A DNA stretch of 47,410 bases from Parcubacteria group bacterium GW2011_GWA2_42_14 (GCA_000998135.1 LCCV01000015.1:1-47410), one strand, 5' to 3'; positions 26,128 to 36,564 are shown, counted from the stretch's first letter. The notes: generated from the letters alone by a model not told the origin. Made by a program: numbers and translations.

Positions 26128-27882
26128 TCACTCGCTGGTAACTCTCAATACTTCCTCAATCGTCGTTATCCCTTGAGATGCTTTTAATAGGCCGTCTTCA
26201 AGCATGGTAATCATTCCTTCGGCTCGCCCCCTTTTTTCAATTTCATCGGAACTTGCGTTTTTTATTATCAGCTCCCTTATGGAATCTGTTACCTCCATAA
26301 CTTCATGAATTCCGACTCTTCCCTTATATCCGTCCTTGCATTCCTGGTTCGGTTTGGTTCTGGTCCAGGAAATCTTGTCTATTCCCTCATATGGCCCAAT
26401 TGTCCGTTCATTCCTCAAAATTTTTATAATTTGTTCAATATTGACAACTTTTCCCAGGGCCGTTTTTTCAGCGTCATTCATTACATAAGTTTCTTTTTCC
26501 GGGCAAAGAGTTCTGATAAGGCGTTGGGCAATAATGGCGTTAACCGTGGAGGCGATAAGAAACGGCTCCACTTTCATGTCTAAAAGCCGCGGCAGAGCGC
26601 CGGCAGCGGAATTGGTATGAAGGGTTGAAAGTACAAGATGCCCTGTAAGAGCCGCGTTTATGGCTAACCCAGCGGTTTCGTTGTCGCGAATTTCTCCGAC
26701 CATTACAATATCAGGGTCTTGCCGTAATATGCTTCGCAATCCATTGGCAAAGGTTAAACCGATTTCCGGCTTTACCTGTGTTTGGTTGATACCCGGCATT
26801 CTGTATTCAATCGGGTCTTCTACTGTAACAATGTTCACTCCGGGTTTGTTTAAAATATCCAAAATAGTGTAAAGAGTTGTTGTTTTTCCCGAACCGGTCG
26901 GACCGGTAGCAAGAATCATTCCGGTCGGGCGCCTGATGGCTTTGTGCAAAAGCTCGAGGTCGTGAGTATTAAAACCAAGAGTTTCAAGCGTAAACCCTTT
27001 GGAAGTTTCCGGAAGAAGACGCATAACGATTTTTTCTCCGTCAAAAACCGGCATAATGGAAACTCTGAAAGAAATTTTATATTCTGTGGTCTCAATTTTA
27101 AAACGTCCGTCTTGCGGAAGCCGATGTTCATCCAGTTTAAGATTGGACATTACTTTGATTCTGGCCACTGCACCAGCCGCCACCTGCTTGGGCAGGGTCA
27201 TGGCCGGGCGCAGAATCCCATCAATTCGGTATCTTACAATAACTTCGCGCTCGGCCGGTTCAATGTGAATGTCGGAGGCATCTTGCAGTATGGCATGGCG
27301 AAGCAGGGTGTCGACTATCTTTATAACCGGCAGGTCTTCCGCCATTTTTTTCAATTCTTCCGTCTCTTTTTCCTCGTATCCTTTTTCCTGAATGAATTGG
27401 AGCGTGCTTTCCGTTTCCTTTTTTATGATTTCTCCGAATTCCGCCTGCAAACTCTTTTGGTATAATTTCAAAATCTGCTTAATGCTTTTTGGGGTGGTTA
27501 AACGCGGCAGTATTCTTAAATTCGCCTTCTTTTTTATAAATTCAATGGTTTGAATATCATCCGGGTCAAGCATGGCAACCTGAAGTTCGTTTCCATTTTT
27601 TTTGAAAGCAACAATGTTGTTTTTTTTGGCAACGAGCTCGGGTATGATATTTAAAACATTGGGGTCTATATTTTCTTTTTCCAAATTAACAAAAGGAATG
27701 CCCAGAATATAGGCCTCCAGTTTTTTCAAATCTTCCTCCTGCATCAATTTTTTTTCAATCAAAATTTCACTCAGACTCGTTTCTTTCTTTTCCGCTTCTT
27801 CCAAAGCGGCGTTCAAATCCTTTTCTTTCACGAATTCGCTGTCCAGAATAAACGCTTTTAATTGTTCATTAGATACCCTCAT
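26128..27882 (-). CDS. pilB: Type IV pilus assembly ATPase PilB/GspE
   Basis: DASDIHIEPAE, ATGPTGSGKTTTLYTIL, VTVEDPIEYRMPGINQTQV, GEIRDNETA. Confidence 0.95.
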   Translation of the reverse strand: MRVSNEQLKAFILDSEFVKEKDLNAALEEAEKKETSLSEILIEKKLMQEEDLKKLEAYILGIPFVNLEKENIDPNVLNIIPELVAKKNNIVAFKKNGNELQVAMLDPDDIQTIEFIKKKANLRILPRLTTPKSIKQILKLYQKSLQAEFGEIIKKETESTLQFIQEKGYEEKETEELKKMAEDLPVIKIVDTLLRHAILQDASDIHIEPAEREVIVRYRIDGILRPAMTLPKQVAAGAVARIKVMSNLKLDEHRLPQDGRFKIETTEYKISFRVSIMPVFDGEKIVMRLLPETSKGFTLETLGFNTHDLELLHKAIRRPTGMILATGPTGSGKTTTLYTILDILNKPGVNIVTVEDPIEYRMPGINQTQVKPEIGLTFANGLRSILRQDPDIVMVGEIRDNETAGLAINAALTGHLVLSTLHTNSAAGALPRLLDMKVEPFLIASTVNAIIAQRLIRTLCPEKETYVMNDAEKTALGKVVNIEQIIKILRNERTIGPYEGIDKISWTRTKPNQECKDGYKGRVGIHEVMEVTDSIRELIIKNASSDEIEKRGRAEGMITMLEDGLLKASQGITTIEEVLRVTSE

Positions 27883-28047
27883 ATATCTAAAAATCCTAAA
27901 TTCAAAATCCTAAATCCTAAATAATTTCTAAATTCAAAATTCTGAACGTTTTTCCGCCAAAGGCGGATCCGTCTCCGGCGGAGAATTTTGGATTTGTGAT
28001 TTTGGATTTGTTTAGGATTTAGATATTAGAATTTAGGATTTTGTGGT

Positions 28048-28416
28048 TTATAGGTTGAGAGATGTTTTTACTTTTGCCACCAATTCATCAAGTTTATAAT
28101 TGGTTTTTACAAGATAATCCCTGGCTCCCAATTCTATGACTTTTTGAACCTCACCCATACCCTCAAGGTTCGTAAGCACTACTACCGGTATGGATTTTGT
28201 TTCCGGGTCCGCCTGTAGTTGGCGCAATACCTCAAAACCATCCATTTTTGGAAGAATGAGATCAAGAAGTAACAGATCGGGCTTTTTCTGCCTAGCTAAA
28301 CGGACTCCTGTTTCGCCGTCAAGGGCCTGTATTACCTCAAATCCTTCGCTGGTAAAAGCGCTGGAAAGAGTTTTTTGTAAAGCCGGTTCGTCCTCGATGA
28401 ATAAAATCTTTTTCAT
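28048..28416 (-). CDS. Response regulator receiver protein
   Basis: MKKILFIEDEPALQKTL...PDLLLLDLILPKMDGFEVL...PVVVLTNLEG. Confidence 0.92.
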   Translation of the reverse strand: MKKILFIEDEPALQKTLSSAFTSEGFEVIQALDGETGVRLARQKKPDLLLLDLILPKMDGFEVLRQLQADPETKSIPVVVLTNLEGMGEVQKVIELGARDYLVKTNYKLDELVAKVKTSLNL

Positions 28417-28474
28417 GAAACTTGAAACATGTAGCACGAAACTCGAATCAAAAATATGATTCATGATTCATGAT

Positions 28475-29440
28475 TCATGGTTTAATAGGTAAAGTAAACC
28501 AAAAAGTAGACCCCGTATCAATTTCGGACTTAAACCCGATTTCTCCTCCAAGTTCTTCAACAACCGCCTTGGCAATAAATAAACCAAGCCCCGATCCTTG
28601 GGTTTGGTGTTTTACCGCGTTATCAGAACGGAAAAATTTCTGAAAAATAAATTTTTGTTGTTCTCTCGGGATGCCCACGCCGTCATCGTGAATTTCCCAT
28701 TTTAAAAATCTGCCTTCGCTCTTTATATAAACATCAATCTTGCCCTTGCCGCGTGAATAACGGATAGCATTATCAATTAAATTTTGAACAACCATTTTCA
28801 CTCTGTCCATATCCCCTATGATATCCGGCGGAGACAATAAGGGATGCAGTTCAATTTCAACGTTATAGGCCTTGGCGTACCAAATCACCGAGTTAACCAT
28901 ATCTTCGGTAATTTTGTAAAGAGGTATGGGATTTCTTGCTAAAACCAATCTGTTAGATTCAATGCGGTTTGCTTCCAAAAGTAAACTTACCAGCTGAATC
29001 ATGCGTTCGGTATTTTCTTTCAGAATATTTAAATACATGCCGTCGTCCCGATTAAATTTTTGGCCCTCGGATTCTTTTATAAGAATATCCATGGTCCATT
29101 TGAATATGGAAAGAGGAGAACGAAGCTGGTGCGACACAATGCTTATAAATTCGCTTTTTAAAAGATTGGCTTCGGCTATTTTGTTGAAACCGGATATAAT
29201 GAAGTTTCCGATAACAAGAATAAGAACAGAGACAGAAACAACCACCAATGCCGCAACCATCGGCTCATCGGTATAGCGCGATGCCAGAAAATAACTTCCC
29301 AGCATGGCGCAAATATTTATAAAGCCCATCACAATGAAAAGAAAGGGCGGGCACTCCCAAAGCCCCAAACCGCTTCTTTTACATTCACCGAAAACATGAC
29401 CATCTTTTATAAAACCAAACATGTTTTCAGTATAGCACAT
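28475..29440 (-). CDS. Membrane sensor histidine kinase
   Basis: SHQLRSPLSIFKWTMDIL (H-box), NLIDNAIRYSRG (N-box), DDGVGIP, GSGLGLFIAKAVVEELGG. Confidence 0.93.
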   Translation of the reverse strand: MCYTENMFGFIKDGHVFGECKRSGLGLWECPPFLFIVMGFINICAMLGSYFLASRYTDEPMVAALVVVSVSVLILVIGNFIISGFNKIAEANLLKSEFISIVSHQLRSPLSIFKWTMDILIKESEGQKFNRDDGMYLNILKENTERMIQLVSLLLEANRIESNRLVLARNPIPLYKITEDMVNSVIWYAKAYNVEIELHPLLSPPDIIGDMDRVKMVVQNLIDNAIRYSRGKGKIDVYIKSEGRFLKWEIHDDGVGIPREQQKFIFQKFFRSDNAVKHQTQGSGLGLFIAKAVVEELGGEIGFKSEIDTGSTFWFTLPIKP

Positions 29441-29543
29441 TTCGGAAAGGGTTAATCAATATTCCAAGTATTAATTATTAACACTTTAAATGATATTGAC
29501 TTTTCAACGGTTTCTGTGCTACGGATAAAGCATTAATATTTCT

Positions 29544-30887
29544 TTGAAAACAAGGAAAACCGCGATGAACACTGAATCTTACGCTGATTTGCACAGAAAA
29601 TGGATTATTCCGACAACTATCGGCTCCGAAGAAAAAGATGCCTTGGTTCGGGGAAACGGTGTTTGGGTATGGGATGAAAACGGCAAAAAATATTTTGACG
29701 CCTGCTCGCAGGTAAGTTGCGCCAACATCGGGCATAATCATCCGAAATTTACAGCCCTTATGAAACATTTTTGGCATGAAGCAGGACTAAAAAATGCCAT
29801 AAGCGTTACTATGGGAACAGATTTTTTTTATGAAAACTATCTATATAAAAGACAGGCATATGATTTTGATCTTACACCGATAGCCCTGGCAGACCGTTTA
29901 GCCCCCCATCTTTTTGGTAAAGATAATACAATATTCGGTTTTCAATCCACCGGCGCTGAAGGGGTAAATTTAGCCATTCGTTATTTCCGAACCATCACTG
30001 AAAAAAAATACTGGATCTCTTTTGAAAAAGCGTTTCATGGCAGGCACGGAGAATCACGCGACAGTTCGGATTCAAACCCGGTGCATTGGAATGAGGCCGA
30101 AAGAAACGGAAATGTCTTTTTCCTTCCTTTTCCCGAAACCTTCGAAGACCTGAAACGAGCCAAAGAACGGCTTAATGGCATTCCCTTAAAAGAATGCGCC
30201 TGTTTGATTTATGAGCCGGTGCAGGGCGAAGGCGGAGGCATGAGGGTCGGCTGGTACCTTCGTCAGCTGGAAACAATTCTTAAAGAAGAAGGAATTTTTT
30301 CCATATCGGACGAAATCCAGTCGGGACTCGGCCGTTGTGGCGCATGGTTCGGTTATCAGCAGCTCGGCCTTAATCCGGATGCGGTGGTTATGGGAAAAAC
30401 ATTGGGTTCCGGAGTTCCGGTCAGCGCTATCGGCATCAAACGGGATGCTGTCGGGAAAAAACCATTTATGCCGGGCAAGGTATCCGGCACATTTTCCATG
30501 AGTCCTATTGGAATGGCCGCGGCCAATATTACCATGCATATTTACGAAGAAGAAAAAATCGTGGAAAACGCGGCAAAGCTTTCGCCGTTATTCCATAAAA
30601 TTTTGTATGAAGCAATTGAATCGTTTAATGAAAATGACGGCTTTAATCCTTACTTTAAGGTTGACGGCATAGGACTTTATAAAAGCATTAAGCCTTATAC
30701 TTTTACAGGAAATCATGACGCTGGTAAACGTAACCAACTCGTAGAAAAACTACGGGAACTCGGCGTTTGGACCCTTGGCGCTTCCAAGAATTATCCGGCA
30801 GTGCGCTTAACCCCTCCGTTGATTTCCACCGAATCCGACCTCAAATTCCTGGCTGATGCGCTTGCCAAGGCAATTCGTTCAGCATAA
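29544..30887 (+). CDS. Class-III pyridoxal-phosphate aminotransferase (ornithine/GABA/lysine type)
   Basis: FDACSQVSCANIGHNHP, FQSTGAEGVNLAIRY, FEKAFHGRHGESRDSS, ISDEIQSGLGRCG, MGKTLGSGVPVSAIG. Confidence 0.88.
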   Translation: MKTRKTAMNTESYADLHRKWIIPTTIGSEEKDALVRGNGVWVWDENGKKYFDACSQVSCANIGHNHPKFTALMKHFWHEAGLKNAISVTMGTDFFYENYLYKRQAYDFDLTPIALADRLAPHLFGKDNTIFGFQSTGAEGVNLAIRYFRTITEKKYWISFEKAFHGRHGESRDSSDSNPVHWNEAERNGNVFFLPFPETFEDLKRAKERLNGIPLKECACLIYEPVQGEGGGMRVGWYLRQLETILKEEGIFSISDEIQSGLGRCGAWFGYQQLGLNPDAVVMGKTLGSGVPVSAIGIKRDAVGKKPFMPGKVSGTFSMSPIGMAAANITMHIYEEEKIVENAAKLSPLFHKILYEAIESFNENDGFNPYFKVDGIGLYKSIKPYTFTGNHDAGKRNQLVEKLRELGVWTLGASKNYPAVRLTPPLISTESDLKFLADALAKAIRSA

Positions 30888-30894
30888 CCACCAC

Positions 30895-30916
30895 AGGCCT
30901 CAATCGAGGCCTTTTT
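30895..30916 (+). terminator. Rho-independent terminator after the aminotransferase gene
   Basis: aggcctcaatcgaggcctttttg. Confidence 0.75.
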
Positions 30917-31022
30917 GCTGTCTTTTTTAGCCAAAGTATCTATTTATTTATCTATCGTCCAATAAATAGATATCAAGCAAAAATATGTTTTCATGCGCTT
31001 TCTTTTATGTTAGTTTTAACTT

Positions 31023-33278
31023 ATGAAATTGGAAGATAAAATAGAAAATATTTTTCGTTTGACTCCGGCCAAAAAGTCGGCGTTAAAAAAACTGGGCATT
31101 ACAACAGCGCGAGATATGCTTTATTATTTTCCCTTTCGTTATATTGAATTTTCCGGACTGAAAAAAATCAGTGAATTGGTTATTGGAGAACATGCGTCCG
31201 TCATTGGCGAGGTCGTAAAAATAGAAGCGGAAAAAACCTGGAAGAAAAAAATGATAATTGCTCAGGGAGCGCTCAAAGACGATACCGGCTTAGTCAGTAT
31301 TGTCTGGTTTAATCAGCCGTATTTAGCCAATATCTTAAAACCCGGAGCCAAAATAATGATTTCCGGAAAGGCAGCATATAAAAAAGGGAAATTATTTTTT
31401 GCCAATCCGGAGTGGCAAATTCTAACTAACAACCTACAACTTACAACTGACAACAAACAACCGACTACTCTATTGCCAGTATATTCCGAAACTTACGGGG
31501 TTTCTTCAGAATGGCTAAGGTGGCAGATAAAAAGATTATTTGATGAAATAGGGGCTCTTCCAGAAATAATTCCGGAAGAAATTTTGAAAAAATATCACTT
31601 GCCTGGCGTAAAAAGAGCTTTAATGGCCGCGCATTTTCCTAAAACCATGGCTGAAGCCGGGGCCGCAAAAAAACGATTTGCTTTTGAAGAAATATTTTTC
31701 ATACAGCTGGAAAGGCAAAAACAAAGAAAAAAGAATGAAGAAATAAAAGGAGTATCAATTAAACCAAACGAAGAACTCATAAAAGAATTTAAGGGCTTTT
31801 TGCCGTATAAACTTACTTCTGCCCAGGAAAAGGTTATTTCCCAAATTTTGGATGATTTTAAAAAACCGCATCCTATGTCGCGTTTACTTGAAGGAGATGT
31901 GGGTTCCGGAAAAACAATTGTGGCGGCCGCTGTGTCGCTTAGTGTCGTTAATAACAATTATCAGGTTGCTTTTATGGCCCCAACTGAAATTCTGGCGCGA
32001 CAGCACTTTGAAGAATTTATCCGCCGTCTTGAGCCCTTTCGCGTTTCCATCGGACTTCTTACTTCTTCCGAATCAAAAAAATTTCCGTCAAAACTATCTT
32101 TTAAAAAATCTGCCGTTCTTTCCAAAAGCCAGCTTTTAAAATTCGTTGAAGCGGGAGACATAAAAATTTTAATAGGCACCCACGCCTTAATTCAGGATAA
32201 AGTTAAATTTAAAAAATTGGGGCTGGTTATAATTGACGAACAACATCGTTTCGGAACGGAACAACGGGCTCACCTCGTCAAAAACAAAGAAGAAATAAAA
32301 CAATATGGCGATTCCCCCAAACTCCTTAAAAAATCCCAAATTGGTTTTGTAAAATCAGCTCCGCATCTTTTATCAATGACCGCAACCCCGATTCCGAGAA
32401 CCCTTGCCCTGACTATTTATGGAGACCTTGATTTGTCGGTTTTAGATGAAATGCCGCCCGGCCGTATAAAAATTATCACCAGGGTAGTCTCGCCAAAAGA
32501 ACGCGTAAACACTTACGAATTCATTCGGGAAGAAATTAAAAAGGGCAGGCAGGCATTTGTTATTTGCCCTCGCATTGATGCTGCGCCGCGGAATAACGCG
32601 GACAAAACGCGGACTAACGCAGGAACGTTTCCGCGACTATCTGCGTCAAGTCCGCGTAATCCCGCGCTCCCCTTACAGGAGATGAAGGCGGTAAAGGAAG
32701 AATATAAAAAGTTAAAAGAGCATATTTTTCCGGAATTTGAAATTGCCATGCTTCACGGAAAATTAAAGCCCAAAGAAAAAGAAGAAGTAATGAAAAAATT
32801 TTCCGCCCCCGCCGGAGACCACAAAATTGATATTCTCGTTTCAACTTCCGTTGTTGAAGTCGGCGTGGATGTTCCCAATGCCACCATTATGATGATTGAG
32901 GGCGGAGAAAGATTTGGTTTAGCCCAGCTTCATCAATTCCGTGGCAGAGTTGGAAGAGGCGAACATCAATCGTATTGTTTTGTATTTACCGAGCATTCAT
33001 CGGGACGCGTCAGAGAAAGATTACGTGCGCTTCAGGATTCAAAAAACGGCTTTGAACTTGCTGAATATGACCTAATGTTTCGTGGGCCCGGAGAACTTTC
33101 CGGCAGAAATCAATGGGGAATGAGTGATATGGGAATGGAAGCCCTAAAAAACATAAAAATGGTTGAAGCGGCGCGTCTTGAAGCTCAAAATCTCATCAAT
33201 CAAGACCCGGAATTAAAAAAATACCCGTTTTTACAAAAACGGGTTCAGGAAATCGGTGAAAAGCTTCATTTTGAATGA
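31023..33278 (+). CDS. recG: ATP-dependent DNA helicase RecG, with repeat-derived insertions
   Basis: LLEGDVGSGKTIVAA, IIDEQHRFGTEQR, SMTATPIPRTLALTIYGDLD, VVEVGVDVPNATIMMIEGGERFGLAQLHQFRGRVGRG. Confidence 0.96.
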   Translation: MKLEDKIENIFRLTPAKKSALKKLGITTARDMLYYFPFRYIEFSGLKKISELVIGEHASVIGEVVKIEAEKTWKKKMIIAQGALKDDTGLVSIVWFNQPYLANILKPGAKIMISGKAAYKKGKLFFANPEWQILTNNLQLTTDNKQPTTLLPVYSETYGVSSEWLRWQIKRLFDEIGALPEIIPEEILKKYHLPGVKRALMAAHFPKTMAEAGAAKKRFAFEEIFFIQLERQKQRKKNEEIKGVSIKPNEELIKEFKGFLPYKLTSAQEKVISQILDDFKKPHPMSRLLEGDVGSGKTIVAAAVSLSVVNNNYQVAFMAPTEILARQHFEEFIRRLEPFRVSIGLLTSSESKKFPSKLSFKKSAVLSKSQLLKFVEAGDIKILIGTHALIQDKVKFKKLGLVIIDEQHRFGTEQRAHLVKNKEEIKQYGDSPKLLKKSQIGFVKSAPHLLSMTATPIPRTLALTIYGDLDLSVLDEMPPGRIKIITRVVSPKERVNTYEFIREEIKKGRQAFVICPRIDAAPRNNADKTRTNAGTFPRLSASSPRNPALPLQEMKAVKEEYKKLKEHIFPEFEIAMLHGKLKPKEKEEVMKKFSAPAGDHKIDILVSTSVVEVGVDVPNATIMMIEGGERFGLAQLHQFRGRVGRGEHQSYCFVFTEHSSGRVRERLRALQDSKNGFELAEYDLMFRGPGELSGRNQWGMSDMGMEALKNIKMVEAARLEAQNLINQDPELKKYPFLQKRVQEIGEKLHFE

Positions 33279-33348
33279 ATTTACGGGGTTCAATCTTATA
33301 AAAACAATAGAAAAATCCGGGTTTTAGTTCGAATCTTGACTATATTAT

Positions 33349-33792
33349 TTAGGCATTAATTTCTGCCAACTGTTGGTTGATAAATTCTTCACAACGCGTC
33401 TTCAAATTATCCTCTTTATGTTTTTCCGCCCTTGCAACCTCAAGTTCAATTGTCTGGTTTCGCAATAATTCAAGTATTACTTCAAGCTGTTCTTCGGTAA
33501 GATTAACCTCTGTATTTGTTCTGCCTGCTATTTCAGTGAAAATGGGAATGGGTTCATCCTGTCCGTGTACCCACGAGGTAAACACTTCCCGATACCTTTG
33601 AATGTCCAATGTTGAAGGCGCTGATGCGTGCCGTAAGAAATTCATTTTGCTTACAACAGTTCCAAATCCACCTCCACGACTAAACAAGTCCTTCCAAGAA
33701 GTGTAATGAACCAAGTTCGCCTGCTCTTGGCGATATGGAATCAAGGAAGAAAAACGCGGATCGCTCCATACGTTTACGAAACTAATTCCCAT
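33349..33792 (-). CDS. Hypothetical protein
   Basis: 147-aa ORF with no confident motif. Confidence 0.5.
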   Translation of the reverse strand: MGISFVNVWSDPRFSSLIPYRQEQANLVHYTSWKDLFSRGGGFGTVVSKMNFLRHASAPSTLDIQRYREVFTSWVHGQDEPIPIFTEIAGRTNTEVNLTEEQLEVILELLRNQTIELEVARAEKHKEDNLKTRCEEFINQQLAEINA

Positions 33793-33819
33793 GCTTTGGC
33801 CAGTAGACCATTATTTAGT

Positions 33820-34173
33820 TTATTGGCATGTGGTCGGAAGAGAGCCGCCCAGAAAACTTGAAATAATTCCTGGTATGTTGAAAGCAATTATGGCTATGGC
33901 CAAACCAACGATAACCCAAATAATATTGCTTCTGGCGGTTTTAACTTTTTCAGCATCTCCTCCGGCCGTAAGAAATTGAAAAGCGGCAATAAGCATCATA
34001 ATAACCGTAATTGCTCCGATAAAAGCCGAGAGGGTCTTGCCAACATCATTGGCAATAAAAGCAAGAAGTTCTGAGCAGGTTGTTGGCAGGGTGGCAGCTA
34101 ATGTCTTTAATGGAAAAATTAGTGTTATAACAGATGTAGTGTAGAAATAGTTATAAATTAGACTTTTTTTCAT
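33820..34173 (-). CDS. Small two-TM membrane protein (VirB2/TrbC pilin-like)
   Basis: Signal-like N-terminus, two hydrophobic helices: FIGAITVIMMLIAAFQFLTAGGD and IIWVIVGLAIAIIAFNIPGII. Confidence 0.65.
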   Translation of the reverse strand: MKKSLIYNYFYTTSVITLIFPLKTLAATLPTTCSELLAFIANDVGKTLSAFIGAITVIMMLIAAFQFLTAGGDAEKVKTARSNIIWVIVGLAIAIIAFNIPGIISSFLGGSLPTTCQ

Positions 34174-34359
34174 ATATTTTAATTATATCATATTACGTTA
34201 TTTAAGTCAATAGCATATAAAAATTGCGTAAAATGTTGATGAATAATGCATATTTAAGCCATTTTTTAGCATTCGGGGAAATGTTTTTAACAAATATATA
34301 AGGGGTATTTTCGGAATTTTAAAAACCGCACCAGCAATGATGCGGTAATATTTTTAGAT

Positions 34360-35118
34360 TTACCCAAATATTTTAACGGCCTTAACAAGATAAGTTTTCA
34401 TTGCTTCCACATCAAGGTCATTTTCTGAATTGCGGAGTTTTCCCTGGGCATCAATGTTTAAATTCGGAAAATCAGCAATCAATGGCTCAACAAGATTTAA
34501 TGTGTCCGGACCAAGCCCTCCGGCAACTCCTAGGCCGATACCGTATTTTCTTTTTCTAATTTCGGTAAGAAATTCACGGGTGCGTTCTGTATCAAACGAT
34601 TTTCCTTGTCCGCCGCTTGGGTCAAGAAGCACATCATCAATAAATTCCGCGTATTGTTCAAATTTGTCAGCAACACTTTCTGGAGTTCCTCCGGCCATTT
34701 CAACCGCTTTTTGCCCGATTTGAAGTACAACTCTATATTTATAACCCACAGCATTTCTATATTCGTCCAGTATCCTAACTTCCGGCCAAGCAATATTTAA
34801 CTGAAACCCGTGGAAATGCCATCCGGCTAAATTATGAATTTTAACCATGTCATTAAGAATAGATCTTTCCTGGCCTTCTTCGGTGCTATAATGAACAAGA
34901 TTTAACACGCGGCTATCTTCTAAAAACAGCTCATTAATTGCCAATGGCGAAGGGGTTTGCTTTTGCCATTTTGGCTTAATTGGCAAATATCTTAATGATT
35001 TCCATGTTGCGCAAACCCCGACCATTAATTCCCTGTCATAATTTTTCGGAAAAACGCTTAAGGCCGACGAAACTTCTTCTTTTTTGGTAAAACCGGTAAC
35101 GCCGATATATGGTTTCAT
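34360..35118 (-). CDS. Conserved hypothetical TIM-barrel-like protein, TrpF-like C-terminus
   Basis: GIGLGVAGGLGPDTLNLVEPLIADFPNLNIDAQGKLRN. Confidence 0.45.
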   Translation of the reverse strand: MKPYIGVTGFTKKEEVSSALSVFPKNYDRELMVGVCATWKSLRYLPIKPKWQKQTPSPLAINELFLEDSRVLNLVHYSTEEGQERSILNDMVKIHNLAGWHFHGFQLNIAWPEVRILDEYRNAVGYKYRVVLQIGQKAVEMAGGTPESVADKFEQYAEFIDDVLLDPSGGQGKSFDTERTREFLTEIRKRKYGIGLGVAGGLGPDTLNLVEPLIADFPNLNIDAQGKLRNSENDLDVEAMKTYLVKAVKIFG

Positions 35119-35258
35119 TGTTCACTTTTTTTGTTAAAGTTCGCTTTGCGTACTTTACCTTATCAGATTTAAATTAAATGTTCAAGGAAGAATTTGGGAA
35201 GAATTTGGGCAGCAATTTTTCAAGTTAATACGCGGAGATTATATTAATCAATTTTTAT

Positions 35259-36440
35259 TTATCTTCTTCGCGTTAATTCTTGAAAAGTGAAATCGCTTTT
35301 AACCATGCGGGCTAAAGTTTCGTTTGGATTAAGTAAGGCCGTTTCTCTTAAAACAGCATCTATCCCTTTTTGCCGCAAATCGCGCACCAATTCTTTGGCT
35401 TGTTCGTCTTCTATGTAGTCATAAGCAAGCGCTCCGGCAATGCCGGTTGCAAGATAAGCCGGTGTAATTCCGGCTTCTAATGCTCCTTGGGCAGGAGCGA
35501 TCAGTCGGTCGGTGGGATGAAGTTTGCGTTTTGGCTGGCGGGCAACACGGACGATTTCATCAGACAGTTTAGGATTTTTTAATCTTTTAAGAGTTTTTTG
35601 AACGTAATTTTGCTGTTCTGCTTCGCTAATGCCGTGCTTTAATTCAAGTAATTGACTTATCTCCGCCATTGCTCCGTTAAGAAGGGTTTGTACGCGCGTA
35701 TCTTCAAGGGCCTCATGAACATATTGAAAACCGGCAAGGTAGCCGTAATACCCGACAATGGCGTGGGCCATATTCAGAGTAAAAAGTTTTTGTTCCAAAG
35801 CTCCTTTTATGTTTTCGGTAAATTCCGCGCCCTGCAAATTAAGAATTTTATTTCCTAACACTTTTTTATCTATTACAAATAGTGCGTATTCTTCTACTGC
35901 CACCGCCAAAGGATGAATAAGTTCATCCGGCGATATGTTGGGAATAATTCTATCTACTACGCAATTTGGAAAACTAACCAGATTTTCAATTTCATTCCAT
36001 TCTTCCGGGGCAATATAGGGCAAGATTAATGATTTAAGATAAGAGGTATTGTCGTTTACATTCTCGCAAGCAATTACGATAATGTGTATTGGTTCTGAAG
36101 AAATTTTGGATAACTGAAGTTTTTTCAAAAGCCCCTCGGCAATAAGCGGGGCTACTTTTTGAAGGGATTCTTTGCCAACCGCCGTAGTAATAATATTGGC
36201 TTCAGCAATTGCTTTTATCACTTCTTCTTGGTTATTCGCCCAAAGGCCCTTGTAACCTTCAACTTCTTTGGTTGTTTCATCTTCGCCAACGATAATGACG
36301 GGGTAGCGCGGATTGCTGTTTAGTAAATCAATCTTTCTTTCATCTACATCAATAAAAGTTACCTCGTAACCATTTTCAACCAGCAATAAACCAATAAAAC
36401 CGCGTCCTATGTTTCCTGCGCCAAAGTGAACTGCTTTCAT
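35259..36440 (-). CDS. mtlD: Mannitol-1-phosphate 5-dehydrogenase
   Basis: MKAVHFGAGNIGRGFIGLLLVENGYEVTFIDVDE; IIACENVNDNTSYLK; FPNCVVDRIIP; KLFTLNMAHAIVGYYGYLAG; DRLIAPAQGALE. Confidence 0.92.
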   Translation of the reverse strand: MKAVHFGAGNIGRGFIGLLLVENGYEVTFIDVDERKIDLLNSNPRYPVIIVGEDETTKEVEGYKGLWANNQEEVIKAIAEANIITTAVGKESLQKVAPLIAEGLLKKLQLSKISSEPIHIIVIACENVNDNTSYLKSLILPYIAPEEWNEIENLVSFPNCVVDRIIPNISPDELIHPLAVAVEEYALFVIDKKVLGNKILNLQGAEFTENIKGALEQKLFTLNMAHAIVGYYGYLAGFQYVHEALEDTRVQTLLNGAMAEISQLLELKHGISEAEQQNYVQKTLKRLKNPKLSDEIVRVARQPKRKLHPTDRLIAPAQGALEAGITPAYLATGIAGALAYDYIEDEQAKELVRDLRQKGIDAVLRETALLNPNETLARMVKSDFTFQELTRRR

Positions 36441-36537
36441 AGTGCCTCCTTTTGTCAAGGTGCATTTATATAAACGATGAATGAATAAAAATAGTTAAAA
36501 GAGGAAGTCGGAGAAAACTATATCACCTATATATCAT

Positions 36538-36564
36538 AAATCGCGCCTTTTCGGGCGCGATTTT
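36538..36564. terminator. Terminator-like hairpin
   Basis: aaatcgcgccttttcgggcgcgatttt. Confidence 0.65.

Noticed and set aside
26944-27465. Long antisense ORFs inside pilB, valS, P5CDH and similar genes
   Set aside because: Shadow ORFs opposite well-supported coding sequences.
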